Shown here: piece after piece, positions 35,207 through 47,705 of the stretch
Layout of the letters: every line of letters starts with the position of its first letter
How positions within the stretch are numbered: the first letter of the stretch is position 1
Source: Elysia chlorotica
Taxonomy: Eukaryota; Mollusca; Gastropoda; Plakobranchidae
DNA length: 64,000 bases
Assembly (NCBI GenBank): GCA_003991915.1
Contig: RQTK01000090.1
Coordinates: 449,070-513,069 of the forward strand
Direction: 5' to 3'
Made by a program: the position numbers and the translations under genes
The notes under the pieces: model-generated
The model's input: only the letters and a program-made list of their open reading frames with translations
Database searches by the model: none
What the model was told of the DNA's origin: nothing

Positions 35207-35208
<2 letters not shown>

Positions 35209-35615
35209 CTATGTGTAAAATAAGTACACCAAAGTCTGAATCCTTCTGTAGCCTTTTTATTACAGAAACCTGTATCCATATCACTAATAATTACTCAAAG
35301 AGATGCTACTCTTTATGGGTACTACTGATTACCAAAGTTAATCAGTACAAAAATCGCTGATCATATTCCTAAAGAGTATGAGCATTATAATAAGCACACA
35401 AACGTGTCTCTTATCTTAAGGAAACTCCACTGATTCATCAGGCTCAAAATAAACAAAGTAGATAGAATTACTCTCTTCGGTTGTTGATTCTCACCAGGTT
35501 TGTTAAGCTTGGAGTTTAACTCGTGTTTTTGGGTCATTGTGATGGACTCAGTACAGATATGTAAAACAAAAAAAACAAAAAAAAACAAATAACTCCATTT
35601 CCATTGATGATGATG

Positions 35616-35653
<38 letters not shown>

Positions 35654-35782
35654 NNNNNNNNNNNNNNNNNNNNNNNNNNNNNNNNNNNNNNNNNNNNNNN
35701 NNNNNNNNNNNNNNNNNNNNNNNNNNNNNNNNNNNNNNNNNNNNNNNNNNNNNNNNNNNNNNNNNNNNNNNNNNNNNNNNNN

Positions 35783-35858
<76 letters not shown>

Positions 35859-35899
35859 TAACAATAATAATAATAACAACAGCAACAACAACAACAACA
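35616..35899 (+). repeat. (AAT)n microsatellite containing an assembly gap
   Basis: AAT triplets on both sides of 129 N bases (35654-35782), ending in AAC/CAA repeats. The true array length is unknown. Confidence 0.98.
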
Positions 35900-36780
35900 C
35901 AAATCATGATAAAAGTGACATGTTTGCATCATTGAAGGTTAGAAACGCAGCATATAACATTGTCATAAATCTAGTTTCTTATTCTGTTACCCTTAAAGTC
36001 ATTGTCAATAAGTACCGAGCGTTGTATGGTTGGCGATCGTGCATTATTTCCTGAATCCTCGCAGCTTACAATGCCTCCATAACCATGTGTCCTTTCAACG
36101 GGATATTCATTCTATCAGTCTACTGAGAGTCTTAACAGGGGCTCATTAATTAGATAAATAAAGTAATAATGGTGCCGTAAACAGACTTATAAAATGTTTC
36201 ATTTCTTCACTTTGTAAAATCGGTTTTATGGCTTATCTAAGTGTCAGCTTTTAAAGAAGGCAGTAATAAACAAACCAAAAAACAACAACCAAAAAACAAC
36301 CAATAACTTCATGTTTAACAGTTTATGCACTTAATATGTACCTAGGAGAAATCCCTGTTGTTATTTTGTTTGTACAATACCTCTGATTGTGTTACAAGTT
36401 TCTCGGTCGACACGCAGCATAATTAATAGCAATTTGAAAAGAACTAAGTATCAACAAAGTGTGTGACAACTCCTTATCAAATAGCCTTATAGAAGGAAGG
36501 GGGGGGGGGTGAACTAGCAACATGTCTTTTAATCAGAGTCTAGCTGATAAAACGACATGGATAAAAAAATAATACACTTATTATTTCCCTCTATACGTAT
36601 GATATTGATTATGTTTATGGGCTCAGCGTTTGTCTAGACTGTCTGAAGGTTTTGTCCAGCGATAACTATATAAGCACCCGGCTTTAACAATTATTCCATC
36701 TAGACATAATTCGGCTTTTAATTTCCGCTCACTCAATACGCTCACGAGGTGGATTTGTTTCTTAGCTGGCATTCTATGTG
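35900..36780. other. noncoding, nothing recognised
   Basis: Contains a G-run near 36500. No gene recognised. Confidence 0.35.
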
Positions 36781-36784
36781 CAGT

Positions 36785-37030
36785 CGGGGTGGCGCCGTGG
36801 CCCTGGGGTAGAACATCGGCTTCCGACGCAAAATGTCCGTGGTTCGATTCCTGGCGATTTCGCACCCTACAGGTTGGATTGGTGTCAGTTTAAGGTGATC
36901 GACTGAGACAGGAGTGATGGTATCCCCACACTGTCTCGTGTGTCGCAGCACATAAAATGTCAGACTTCAGTTTAGGGGTCCGTCCACAATATAGCCTATA
37001 TAGTTTGATGTTGGACATTAAGGACATTAA
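36785..37030 (+). mobile_element. tRNA-derived SINE, type A
   Basis: Head GGGTGGCGCCGTGGCCCTGG, GTAGAACATCGGCTTCCGAC, GGTTCGATTCCTGGCG; body GGTTGGATTGGTGTCAGTTT, TGAGACAGGAGTGATGGTAT; tail TTGGACATTAAGGACATTAA, where the GGACATTAA segment is duplicated. Confidence 0.9.
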
Positions 37031-37040
37031 ACCAACTAAA

Positions 37041-37615
37041 TTACAATTACAATTAGATGAACATTGGGTGCTGGGTGGACCAACACAAGTAATATTGAAA
37101 GTATAGCTTCAAGGGTTATACATGTATCTCTAGATAACACACATGAAGACTGCAATGGAAGAACAGACAAGTCACATTTGATAACTTTCGAGTTAAATCA
37201 TTTTTAAGTTTCGAAGCGCTCTTTAATCATCAGTTTCCGCAGGATTTACCAAGAACATTTATAGTCCTAAAATACTGTTTTATGTATTGAATACTTTCTG
37301 GAGATGCAAGAAAAAGGTCTGCTTTCGTAGGTGGAAAACTAAATTTAGCCAAATTTGTGACACATCTAGTTTTGTTGCCGTCACACGTATAGCAGGTCAC
37401 ATAAAAAAGCTTTTCAATGATTTTAAACTCCATAAATCATTTATAACCAAAGTCAGTATGACTCATGCAAGATAAAAAATTAATGGTGGAAAAAAACAAC
37501 GACTTAGCAAAAAGCAACAACCTGGCGTATCTTTTACTGTTGTTATGTCTTTCGCTGTATTCACAAACTGCTAATACTAAGAGCAAGAATGCTCCGTGGC
37601 ATCGACTTCTATATA
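37041..37615. other. noncoding, nothing recognised
   Basis: Overlapping frames on both strands at 37230-37475 have no known domain. Confidence 0.3.
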
Positions 37616-37619
37616 AGTC

Positions 37620-37885
37620 GAGTTGAGTTAATGTACGTTGGTTGCTTAACGTCCAACGTCAACAGTATAGAAAGTATATTGTGGGCGGGTCCCAAAACTA
37701 ATGTCTGACTGCCACACAGAGACTATAAACTCCTGTCTCAGCCTGTCACATTATACTGACACCGACCCAACGACATACAAGTAGGGGACGAAATCACACA
37801 AATACATTTTTTTACCGCTCGTGGGATTTGAACCACGGATCTCCCGTTTGGGGGGCCAACGCTTTTCTACCTGCGCCAGTTCGCT
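37620..37885 (-). mobile_element. tRNA-derived SINE, type B, minus strand
   Basis: Tail TGGTTGCTTAACGTCCAACG, then GTATATTGTGGGCGGGTCCC, CAGCCTGTCACATTATACTG, GACACCGACCCAACG; the head reads CGTGGGATTTGAACCACGGA on this strand, with GCGCCAGTTCGC at its start. A small insertion, GACATACAA, follows the body start. Confidence 0.85.
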
Positions 37886-39090
37886 CCTTTCTTTATCAGC
37901 CGGACTGTCAGCGCAGGTTATTAGGGCTTGTATAGCGCTACAATTTTTCACTCAGCGGCGGGTCTTGAATGAAAAGGCTCAAGAAGAGTGAGCAATTCAC
38001 AATTTAACATTGAGAGTCGTACCTGTGAAAATTCGATGCCTAAAGACATTTAATTTTTTTGTTGGCTACTCCTAGGTCTTAAAAAAGGATAGTTGATTAT
38101 AAGGCGTTAAAAGTATTTTTTAATGTAAACATTGTGATCTTACAACCTTTTTGCTTCCAATTTCATTTTCAAACTCTTTGATTAAATATTATCAATTTTC
38201 AAATGAAACGCCTTTAATAAAGCAAGTATGCTAAAGCACATGTACAATAAGATCCACTTTACAGAAAACATCTTTACAACAACTGTGGATACAATAGGCC
38301 GACAGTATATTTCTAATACCATAACTGTAAAGACATTATTTTTATCTAAGTTTTTGATGTTTTATCTTTAGAAAACATAATAAACGAAACTTTAATAAAA
38401 ATGTGTAGTCGTATTTGAAAAACTAACTGTTTGGGTAAATGTACGCATTTTTAAAAGTTTTTGTGTGTTTTCAAATAGTTTCCGACTGGGATCAAGATTT
38501 AAAGATATTATAGGAAGGCAGACAGAGAGACAGATAATTATAAAGAGATAGAGAAAAACAAAGAACCTCATAACACAATTCCCCAATAACAATATTTATT
38601 TTTTCCGATTGTAACCACCTTACAGTATGTAATACCTTGAAGTCGAGTTATTTTTGGTAAAAAGAACATATAAATAAAGGGAAGCTGTTACTGAACTTTA
38701 GGCAAAACGCCTCAAAAGGTTGGTGTCATAATAATTTGGTACGGACCCAAACTGTAAAGACAGTTTTCGAAGGCCTAGTTATATTAATATCAAGGCGAAT
38801 AAAAGCAAAAAAGGTAAGAGTAGGCGTTAGTAGTGATTGTCCATTTTCAGAACCATTAATCTTTAAAAATGCTTAAAGGGATATTGTAATGTTATGATTT
38901 ATAGTTTTCAGAAGCAATATATGATATTTGATACGACTCTTTGGGAAAAGAGATCATGGTATTTGCAATAAGTCACTTGGATATTCAGGATATTAATTTA
39001 TCCTTGAAGCAACACAAGACATTGAGACCTGATTCAATTAAATGAGAGCAGGTTTCTTTTGTCTGTTAAGGAAATGTATTCTAATTGAAG
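37886..39090. other. noncoding, nothing recognised
   Basis: AT-rich. A TTGTATAGCGCTACAATTTTT stretch near 37928 may belong to a retroposon tail. No gene. Confidence 0.35.
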
Positions 39091-39096
39091 CGGGGA

Positions 39097-39118
39097 CATG
39101 ATGCTGATGATGATGATA

Positions 39119-39179
<61 letters not shown>

Positions 39180-39205
39180 GGATGATGATGATGATGATGA
39201 TGATA
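39097..39205 (+). repeat. (ATG)n microsatellite
   Basis: GAT triplets with a few interruptions; the polyhistidine frame on minus is spurious. Confidence 0.95.
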
Positions 39206-39762
39206 TACTGTCTTAAAATTCATTTATGCCATTACCTTACCATATCAATTGATCAAAAAAGATATAAATAAACTATCTATTTATTGTCATGTTAGAACTA
39301 CTGCCTCTCCCTACAACTCATTTTGGAACTATTGTTTTAAGATCATTATATTATTAAAAACATAGAACTATGTTTCGTGGTTGAACCATTTCTTTTATAT
39401 ATCGAAGATATATGCATTACATTATGTTCTTTTCTACTTCTATTCCAAAAACCAACTAACCTGGGCATTCATTTTTTTTTTTTTTGGTGAACATGTACTG
39501 AATGGGGTGCTACGACTTTAACGAGTGAATCAGTTTCTTCCGATTTAAAATTCCCCTGCTGTTCCTTTTTTGTTGGTGTACGCTAATCAGCATTCTCGTG
39601 AGAATAAGTACCGATTTTAAACCTCATGCATTTCAATCACAACGTCGAAAAAAGCGAAAACGTATGAAAAAAAAGAAAACAAACAAAAAGAACAAAGCGG
39701 AAAACTCGGGCGATCGCAATGAATTTTAGGAGCCGATTTTTATTTAAAGATTAGGTATAGAC

Positions 39763-39836
39763 TTAATAATACTGATACTAAAAATAATAATGATGATAAT
39801 AATGATAATAATAATACAATAATACTGATAATAAAA

Positions 39837-39870
<34 letters not shown>
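39763..39870 (+). repeat. AAT-rich microsatellite
   Basis: Interrupted AAT/GAT triplets that become pure at 39838-39870, about 50 bp before the LTR. Confidence 0.9.
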
Positions 39871-39871
<1 letters not shown>

Positions 39872-39922
39872 TGTATTAATTATATTCTTTAATGACGTAA
39901 GTTCAAAATAAGGATGGAGGGA

Positions 39923-40152
39923 TGTAATAAATGGGAAATAATCTTGTATGATTAATATATGTAAATTTCATTGTAACTGTTCTTTATTTTATGTGACGTA
40001 ATTCTTTATTGTTTTCCGGTCCGCATTGTTTTAATAACCTTGTAAGAAAGGCATTCTATTCTAAGAGAGTCATGCTGTCAACATCGTGAAATAAAACCTA
40101 TGATTTAATTATGAACTTGTGTCTTGAGTTGGTCATAGATCTAGTTATTACA
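39923..40152 (+). repeat. 5' LTR of a Ty3/gypsy-like retrotransposon
   Basis: Begins TGTAATAA and ends TTATTACA, a perfect 8-bp terminal inverted repeat with the TG...CA ends of LTRs. AATAAA (40090-40095) is a plausible polyadenylation signal. It is followed at once by TTTGGCGACGAGGAT (40153-40167), in the primer-binding-site position. No matching 3' LTR was seen in the window. Confidence 0.85.
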
Positions 40153-40271
40153 TTTGGCGACGAGGATTAAAATATAGAGCTTGGTTGCAGGCTAGATTTT
40201 TTGTGAGCCTATTTAAGAGCTAGTATGTTTTTTAGAGCCTTATCAAGTGTGTAAATTAAATATTTAACAAG

Positions 40272-41189
40272 ATGTCTTTATTTGGCAAAATAAATGAGTT
40301 TATTCCGACGTCGGAGAAATTCACAGACTATGTTGAAAGGCTAGAATTTTATTTAGATGCAAATAGTGTAACTGATGATACGAAGAAGAGATCTGTGTTT
40401 TTAACTGTTATAGGTCCTTGTCAGTTTAGATTACTTAAGGACTTAGTTTCACCTTCTAAACTAACAGATAAATCGTATTCAGAACTATGTGGAGTTTTAA
40501 GTGCTCATCATGAACCAGCGCCTCCTAAATTTCTTCAACGGGCTGCGTTTGAGGCCCGAAATCGTCATTCTGGTGAGACATGCCAACAATATATAGCTGA
40601 ACTTCGTAAGTTAGCAGAATATTGTCAGTTCGGTGCACAACTTGAGGAAAGATTATGTGAGCGGTTCGCCCGGGGAATAAACGATGAACAAATTCAACGT
40701 AAACTTCTGTGCAAGACCGATCTTCCTCTTCATGAAGCAGTTAACATAGCTGTTTCAACGATGACGACAGCCGATGCAGCTAGATCGCTACAATCTGGCG
40801 GTGCTGTAATGTATACGCAGGGGTCAAGCGGTAGTTTCAAAAACAACAGTCGCTATCAACGCGAACGTAAAGAATTAAGCAAGGGTTCACAACCTGATCA
40901 ACATACCTCAAATCAATTTCGCGGTCAAGCGAATCGTCGATGTGATCGTTGTGGTGGACCTCATTCGTCTACTGCGTGTAAGTTTGCTAAGGCACAATGT
41001 TACAAGTGTAGGAAAACCGGTCATATTGCCAAAGTTTGCCGATCAGCTTCGAAAACAACCACAAAGAATCACTTTGTACAAGAAAACGAAGAAACAAAAC
41101 TGTCGCTGTTTGCTCTCAAGCCAAAATTTGTAGCGCATAATCACCTCTGTAAGGTTGTGTTCCATGTGCTTTTTACTTCACGAAAATGA
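40272..41189 (+). CDS. gag: Gag polyprotein of a truncated Ty3/gypsy-like LTR retrotransposon
   Basis: A 305-codon ATG-started frame with no internal stop. The N-terminal 160 residues are a helical capsid-like region (FTDYVERLEFYLDAN, and ETCQQYIAELRKLAEYCQFG typical of retrotransposon Gag). Two zinc knuckles follow: C224-x2-C227-x3-H231-x4-C236 and C243-x2-C246-x4-H251-x4-C256, which in the family bind the RNA during particle assembly in the cytoplasm. The last ~25 residues, from about FVAHNHL, look like read-through past a truncation. No protease, reverse transcriptase or integrase follows. The start lies 120 bp after the LTR, as expected. The frame is intact although the element is broken, which suggests recent truncation. 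Confidence 0.9.
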   Translation: MSLFGKINEFIPTSEKFTDYVERLEFYLDANSVTDDTKKRSVFLTVIGPCQFRLLKDLVSPSKLTDKSYSELCGVLSAHHEPAPPKFLQRAAFEARNRHSGETCQQYIAELRKLAEYCQFGAQLEERLCERFARGINDEQIQRKLLCKTDLPLHEAVNIAVSTMTTADAARSLQSGGAVMYTQGSSGSFKNNSRYQRERKELSKGSQPDQHTSNQFRGQANRRCDRCGGPHSSTACKFAKAQCYKCRKTGHIAKVCRSASKTTTKNHFVQENEETKLSLFALKPKFVAHNHLCKVVFHVLFTSRK

Positions 41190-42090
41190 TTATAATATTT
41201 AAGCTTACATAAATATTACTGGTCTAAAAATTAATAATTATTTACATACGAGCGTACATAACGCTGATTGTTGGGTTTAAATCTATTTTGTGTATAATAA
41301 TTATAATAAAATATACTGTATTTCTAATAGGCCATAAAAATTGTTATTACGCCACCTTCAAATTTACACACATAGATTCGTTACTAAAAAAAAGTAGAAG
41401 AATATAATTGCATCAGAAATGTTATTTCAGATTATTTTTTTCTTAAAACCCTCTTGACTTTCAACGTGCGGGGTATTTAATTTAAATTTGACTCGCCCAT
41501 ACAAAAAAAAAATCGTTCCTCTCAAAATTCCGAACTAGTGTCTTGCCTAATAACGGCATTTCAATAAATCTTAGGAGAGCGGGGTTAAACAGTAGATCCA
41601 TACATATGTCAATAATAAATTGGCTTAGTAAACGTGGACAGTAGAATGAAAAGTAGAACAGGGTTTACGATCTTAGAAAATGAGGAGGGTTTCTGTTTTA
41701 GTTTGCATTGAATTTCCCATTAAATCTTAAGGAAAGATGTCCAGAAGATTTCCTGTTGACGTATAGAGAGTTGCTGATATCCATGAGAGGGTTTAAAATC
41801 GTTTTATTTTGAGCTGATTTAAGCCGATTACATTAAACAATTGGACGTATCCCGCACTTGTATGGAAGTAGACCAAATATATGAGGAGCACAGGGGAAAA
41901 ACGACGGTAGTCACATATTCTACGTTTTAGGGAAACTAAATTTCATGTTTGAAAGTCTATATTTAGAACTACGGTCGTTTTAGCCACAATTAGTTATGCA
42001 GTAAAGATCTTTAGCAAGGGAGTAACAGGGCAATGGAAGTAACTTGAAAAATCCTTTTTGTGATTACGATCGTTTTTCTACTTTACTCTT
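41190..42090. other. noncoding, no pol region found
   Basis: AT-rich sequence with dense stops in every frame. I looked for protease and reverse transcriptase motifs following gag and for a 3' LTR and saw none. Confidence 0.5.
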
Positions 42091-42094
42091 CATA

Positions 42095-43560
42095 TGTCAA
42101 TGAATTTTTGCAAGATATGATCTTCATGGTTTTAGTCAAGAAAGAAATCTACTCGTAGTTTTCTTCTTGAACAAAAGGAAAATGTCGGGGAACGCATAGA
42201 AATCCAAGAAGAAGAAATGTTAAAACTATTAAACACAATGTCACATGGAAAAGCCTCGGGGCCAGATTCTGTTGAACCAAGAATTTTAAAAAATTGTACA
42301 CACCAAGTTCATGAAATATTTTGTTTAGTTTTCATTAGAACACTAGAACAATGCACTGCATCACGAATGTGGAAAATGTCATGTATTGTACCCGTTCTTA
42401 AGAAACCCCACGTCTGAAGTATGAATGGCCTGAGTCCAATCACATTTACATCTTGTTTCATGAAAGTTTTTGAGAAGTGTGCATTGTTGCATTTAAATAA
42501 AATAGTTTAGAAGTTTTTGGTTCCGAACCACTATGTATATGAAAGAAATAGAAGTATCGATGATGCTGTAAGCATTATGCTGAATGATAATACAGTGCAC
42601 TGGATAAATCTGATACAAGTATTCGCCTTATGTTTTATGACTTCTCTAGTGCATTGAATAATATCCAGACCCATTTGCCTTGTGAGAAATTGGTGAAAAT
42701 GAGCATCATGGATTTTTTACTATATGACATACAGAGCACAGTTTGTTCAATTGAACACGTCTATAACATCAGGTTTAATAATAACCAATACAGGTGCTCC
42801 TCAGGAAACAGTTATGCCACCTTTCCTTTTTCTCCATCTACACATCTGACTGCAGACCAACTTATTGTAATTGTATTGTTGACAAACAATTATGCTGACG
42901 ACACCGAACTGATCGGGCGTATTTCAAGTGGTCAAGACTTTAACTAGATACAGGACATGGACTCTTTTGTCGAGTGGTATAATAAATCATCTTGTTTAGT
43001 AAATTTATAAAAACAAAAGAAATGGTCATCGGTTTTCGGAAGAAATCCCTTTTCCTAATTGTATTTCTATAAAGGCAAAAATTTGCAGCGAGTGGAACCT
43101 TTAATTATCTTGGCATAGTCATTGATAACAATCTCTCTTGGAAAGGATAACACTTATTTGATCATGAACAAAAATGAAACCACGTATTTACTGTTTGAGA
43201 AAGCTGCGCTCTTTTAATGTTTGTCAAACCATACTTTAAATATTTTACTATTCTGTTAACAGCAGTGTAATGATGTTTGGTTTCGCAATTTGGGGTGGAA
43301 ATATATCACAAGACAAGGAAAGACTTAATTAAATTATTAAGAAAGCAGGCGCAGTAGTAGGCATTCCGCAGTTAGATATCGACAGACTATGTTCAAGACG
43401 TACAACTAACAAGATGCAAAACATACTGCTCGACTCAACACATCTCCCAGGACGTGATTTTGACAAAAGACAGATACAACGTAGCGGAAGGTATGAAGTG
43501 CCAAAAATAAGAAAAGCAAGATATAAATAGTCTTTCCTGCCAAGATCCCATTATAGTTTT
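42095..43560 (+). pseudogene. LINE (non-LTR retrotransposon) reverse transcriptase remnant
   Basis: Successive pieces in shifting plus-strand frames follow the order of a LINE ORF2: FARYDLHGFSQERN (from 42107), LLNTMSHGKASGPDSVEPRI and KMSCIVPVLKK (42217-42417), MNGLSPITFTSCFMKVFEKC, MFYDFSSALNNIQ (from 42630), the catalytic YADD at about 42891-42902, FNYLGIVIDNNLSW, LRKLRSFNVCQ-like, MFGFAIWGGNIS, and a terminal SGRYEVPKIRKARYK. The motif order fits Jockey/CR1-like clades; the exact clade is unassigned. The upstream endonuclease and ORF1 are not visible. Multiple frameshifts and stops (for example after 42417 and within 42940-43150) show it is dead. In the family this enzyme primes reverse transcription at nicked genomic DNA. 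Confidence 0.88.
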
Positions 43561-46500
43561 TTTTTTAAGTTAAAAATATTTTTAAAAAAAACTATAGGCA
43601 AGATGGTTGCCTCGTTCTCATAAAAAAAATTATTTTCTACAATACATCTTAATGTCATCCTTTACCTATTTTTTAACATTGGTGTGTTGTTGCTTATTTT
43701 TTTTATTATGATTTAGATCGAATATCTCTATTTCTATTTCTAACATGATTTAAACCACGTTATGTTATATTTAAAAAGGCATCTATTTGTGTGACACATA
43801 ATAACCATAACTACAGCAATTTTTATATTCATTTGAATGTATATTATGAATTTAGATTACTTGTTTCTATTGCGAGGCGTGATATTCACCATATCCATTT
43901 TTCTTTATAATTATGTCTTTTTGGAGTATTCATATAATTGTGTACACACTCTTATTTCTTTATTCATATTTTCAAGTTTAAACTGTACAAGTGTTTTTTG
44001 GCATGTCATTTTTATAGTTTTCTAGTGAAGGATTAATAAAGGAATATCTTATATTATCCATATACATAATCACATTCTTGTTATATGTTTAAAAGGAGAA
44101 GAAAAGTGATCTAGATACCAAATTGATTTCTATACCATTTCCTGATAAATTCGTTTAAGATTTTTATAATTAAACTATTCACAATAAAAGCATTATTATA
44201 TTTATCTTCTATTAAGCTGCAATGAACAAATAATGTTTTAAAAGTTTCTACGTATTATTTCATCTATCAACAGAAAAACCAATTGCGTCTCATTATTTTT
44301 AACCTGTTGGAAAAATATAATGGATGCAATAGAAACTTTATTAGGCACATGATTTAAAACATTTATCAACAGTCATAGACATTTGGATACATCTCTTTCA
44401 TTAAAGTTTCAACGGAGGCTAGCGGGCTAAAAAGAATAGATTGGGAAAACGAGGAAATAGATTAACTTTAGTGGCAGGTAATAACGTATCCACGTATTAT
44501 CTTCGAGAGAGCTTTTAAAATTTTATTTTCATTTATTTTATTTAGTATTTAAGCGCCAGAATTATTCATTAATCACGCTTGGATAAGACTACGTTGTCAT
44601 AATAATGAAAGGGAAATGTTTTGGCCGATACTTTGCATCTACAACAAGGTGGTTTCCAGACACTTTTTGCATTATAAACACATCCCTGCAAGATAGTCCA
44701 ACTGGTAGTGCTTTGCCCTGACCACTAGCATACTAGAGGTTCAAATCTCAGCCAGACCAGTTGCGAAAGTTTCGTTTATTGTTTTTCGAGCACAATCCTT
44801 GGGAAATCAAAATGCACCAGTTTAGTGAATCGAGCACATTTTTATAAGTGTTTTTTTTTTATTTAAAAGAGCACCTTAGGGCGTGGTTCTAAAAAGATTA
44901 CCTATTCCCCCGCTTTCCCAACATATCTACCAACTTTTTCTGAGCTCAAACCCGCAATGAACTGTCCTTTAGGTATCCACCGCATTTCCTATGTACGTAA
45001 TAGCGCTCTCCAAAAAATAAGAGGTCAGCAGATGGCTAAGCTACAATCACTGGGTATTAAAGTTGCCAACCCAAGCAGCCATTAAAGTGGACAAATTTAG
45101 GAAAAAAGTGTCCAAAAATGCCTAGAAATACGCTTTTGTGGTATAACGCAGGCAACTCTGATTATGTCCACATCTCCAGGTCTCTCCACCAACGCTGCAA
45201 GGCGACACAACACAACGCATCTTTAACCAATCTCACATCCAAGGCTAAAGGATTAGTTCTGTCGCGCTATAACTCCTCTATGTTCAACTATGGACTTTAA
45301 ATGACCATATATCAGTGACAAACTAGATCTTTTTGTCTGCTAAGGTGATCATATTTATGCGAGTTTATACTTACTTCAAAAGCTAATATACGAGAACATG
45401 AATGGTCTTGTGTGGCGATCATAATAATAACGCGTCTAAAATCTAAAATCTTACTTATCCTGTCTGCACGACACGAGATGAATAGCCACTGTGTCCTACA
45501 ATGAGTCTTACACTTAATCTAGTTTTAAAAGGGAGTCTTCAACAACAAGGAAGTTCTATTCTTTCTAGTCTAGATAAACCTTTGTCATAAGTACATTGGC
45601 TGGTTATTATTCCTCACGCAGACTTACCTTGGCCTGTTCCATTCAGTCAGAGCTTTGGCATGTCAACTTAAATTCATATTTTATCATGTAAGAATTTCAT
45701 ATCTTGTCATTCATGATCAGAATTGCGTCTTTCTTAGTCGTCGAGAGCCGTTTCATAAAATTTGTCGTAAAAATTAATTCTCTTTGTCGCCTAACATTGA
45801 AGCGTTCGTGTTTTCAAACGATTAAGACTGAACATTGCTATTCTCTTAACTCGGTTAATAGTTTCGGGGGAAAAATCCTGTTTCTTTTCCTGAAACTCCT
45901 GGGCGTTACAATGAAGCTATCCCCAATCATTTGTTGATAATCCCGGAACAATCAGATCCGTCTCTTTCCACCTCATTTTATTCTAAAATTTTTATCACTT
46001 TATGCAGAGGATCTTCTGCCGTTTTTATGTCTTCACCAAAACTAATATGTAAAGACAGATTATCTTGTCAGGGAGATATATTGCGTGGGATTATTGTAGA
46101 ACAATGTAGAAAAGTTAATGTAAAGATTTTTTACAGATTGAATCATTAATTCGGTAGAAAAAAGAGACTATCGGTTTTATATATTTCTTCCTCAGAAAAG
46201 CCAAGGCGAACACATAAAATTGTAAAAGACTGTCATAGTATGAAACTGTTTTGTGTCAATGTTACTACCAGCTAAAACATATTCATTCGTTTTAGTTATA
46301 CAAAATAAGCGATTGTGGGGCTTTTCCCCCATTATTTGTGAGAACTGATCTTTTTATTTTATGATAAATGTTTGGGTTTTCTCAAATAGATTTTGAAAGT
46401 TCAGAATCAGATTTTCTGTAGTATAAGTTTAAATTTTGCATACTGTAAATACTAGGCACACAACTTATGCAGCAGTTTTTATTATAATACTTGCTTCTTT

Positions 46501-47090
46501 CTGAGATTCTGAGTTCCTCTCTAAAATAAGGAGAAGGACAAGCATCCTGCCATCACAAGGAAGTATGCGGTCGAAAACACCTTTCTAACGTGTGTTCGAA
46601 TACATAATATGAAAACCGAGAATTTTGTGTCCATAAACTGTGTCGTTATCTAATCAATAGCAGTGCTTTATCCCGCTTTTTTTTCCTAATCATGTTTTGT
46701 GAACAACTTTTCTTGAAGATTTAAGGAATATAATATGAAAAGAAAAAAAGAAACTTCGAAGCAAGAGATAATTAGGCAAATACAGTCTTTGATGAAAATC
46801 CTTCATATCATGAAAATGTCGAATAGGTTAAGTTGTCAACTAAGAAAATCGAAAACAAAAACAACAAGAACAAGAACAGCAACAACAACAACTATGACGA
46901 TGACAACAGCAACAAGGAAAAACAGCAAATAAATTGATTATAGAGGTTCCAATATTTACAATCTGAAAAATTCTATTTCTATTATATTAAAAAAGCCAAA
47001 AATTATGTAAAAGGAGGAGAGGGGGGGGGGCGAAATTTATAGTTATCGTAAACTATTTTTGCCGGAATCAGGGATACTTTGCTATTTGGT
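43561..47090. other. noncoding, one tRNA-like relic
   Basis: AT-rich; short frames at 45118-46149 have no recognised domain. CAA-rich low-complexity sequence at 46850-46930 and a G-run at 47021-47030. The only annotated item inside is the tRNA-like head at 44695-44770. Confidence 0.35.
44695..44770 (+). mobile_element. tRNA-like SINE head relic
   Basis: ATAGTCCAACTGGTAGTGCT (A-box-like) and GAGGTTCAAATCTCAGCC (B-box-like) are separated by about 25 bp, as in a tRNA. No CCA end or clean cloverleaf could be drawn, and the SINE body does not follow. Confidence 0.35.
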
Positions 47091-47092
47091 GT

Positions 47093-47320
47093 TTGTTCGT
47101 TCTTGCCGTTGTTTTCGCTTTTGTTTTTGTTTTGTGTTTTGTTATTTTTGTTTTTGGTTTTTGTTTTGTTTTTTGTTGGTGTTTTTTGTTGTTTTTTAGC
47201 TTGTTTGTTGGGGGTGGTGTTTTTGATTATTATTGTTGTTGTTGTGGTGCTGTTGTTGTTTTTGTTGTTGTTGTTGCTGCTGTTGTTGTTTTTGTGTGTG
47301 CGTTTGTTCTTTTTTGCTTT
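47093..47320 (+). repeat. T/G-rich (TTG)n low-complexity tract
   Basis: Mixed TTG, TTTTTG and TTGTTG runs. It is open on several frames of both strands, with Val/Phe- or Asn/Thr-rich nonsense products. Confidence 0.9.
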
Positions 47321-47439
47321 TTCATGTGTAAATGTATGTGGGAAGGGGGTCTTAGAAAAAGAGAGGGAAAAGGAGAGAGGAACATATTCTGAAGGAACAT
47401 AAAAATGAAATGTCTTGAGCGAAGAATCATTGTAGGGGA

Positions 47440-47705
47440 AGAGTTGGCTCAATGGCAGATGTGTGACTTGTTATCGGAAAGTCCCTAGTTCTAGAACCAG
47501 TCAGACCGCCCTTCGTTCTGTTGAGTGGGTCTGTGTGAGTAAACCTGACGCTTGAAGTAGTCTGACTCTATGTGGTCGCACAGAAAACGTTTACACGTTA
47601 GTCTCGGGACCCATCCTCGGCATAGCCTACGCGCATAGAGCACCACCTTTGTGTAGTGGTTATGCGCGGTAGAAAAACTATGTATTATTATTATTATTAT
47701 TAGCC
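47440..47705 (+). mobile_element. diverged tRNA-derived SINE
   Basis: tRNA-like head GAGTTGGCTCAATGGCAGAT with a B-box-like AGTTCTAGAACC, then TGAGTGGGTCTGTGTGAGTA, GTGGTCGCACAGAAAACG, TTAGTCTCGGGACCCATCC and a tail with GCGCGGTAGAAA before (ATT)n. It shares the body plan with the other SINEs but is much diverged, and its tail differs. Confidence 0.6.
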
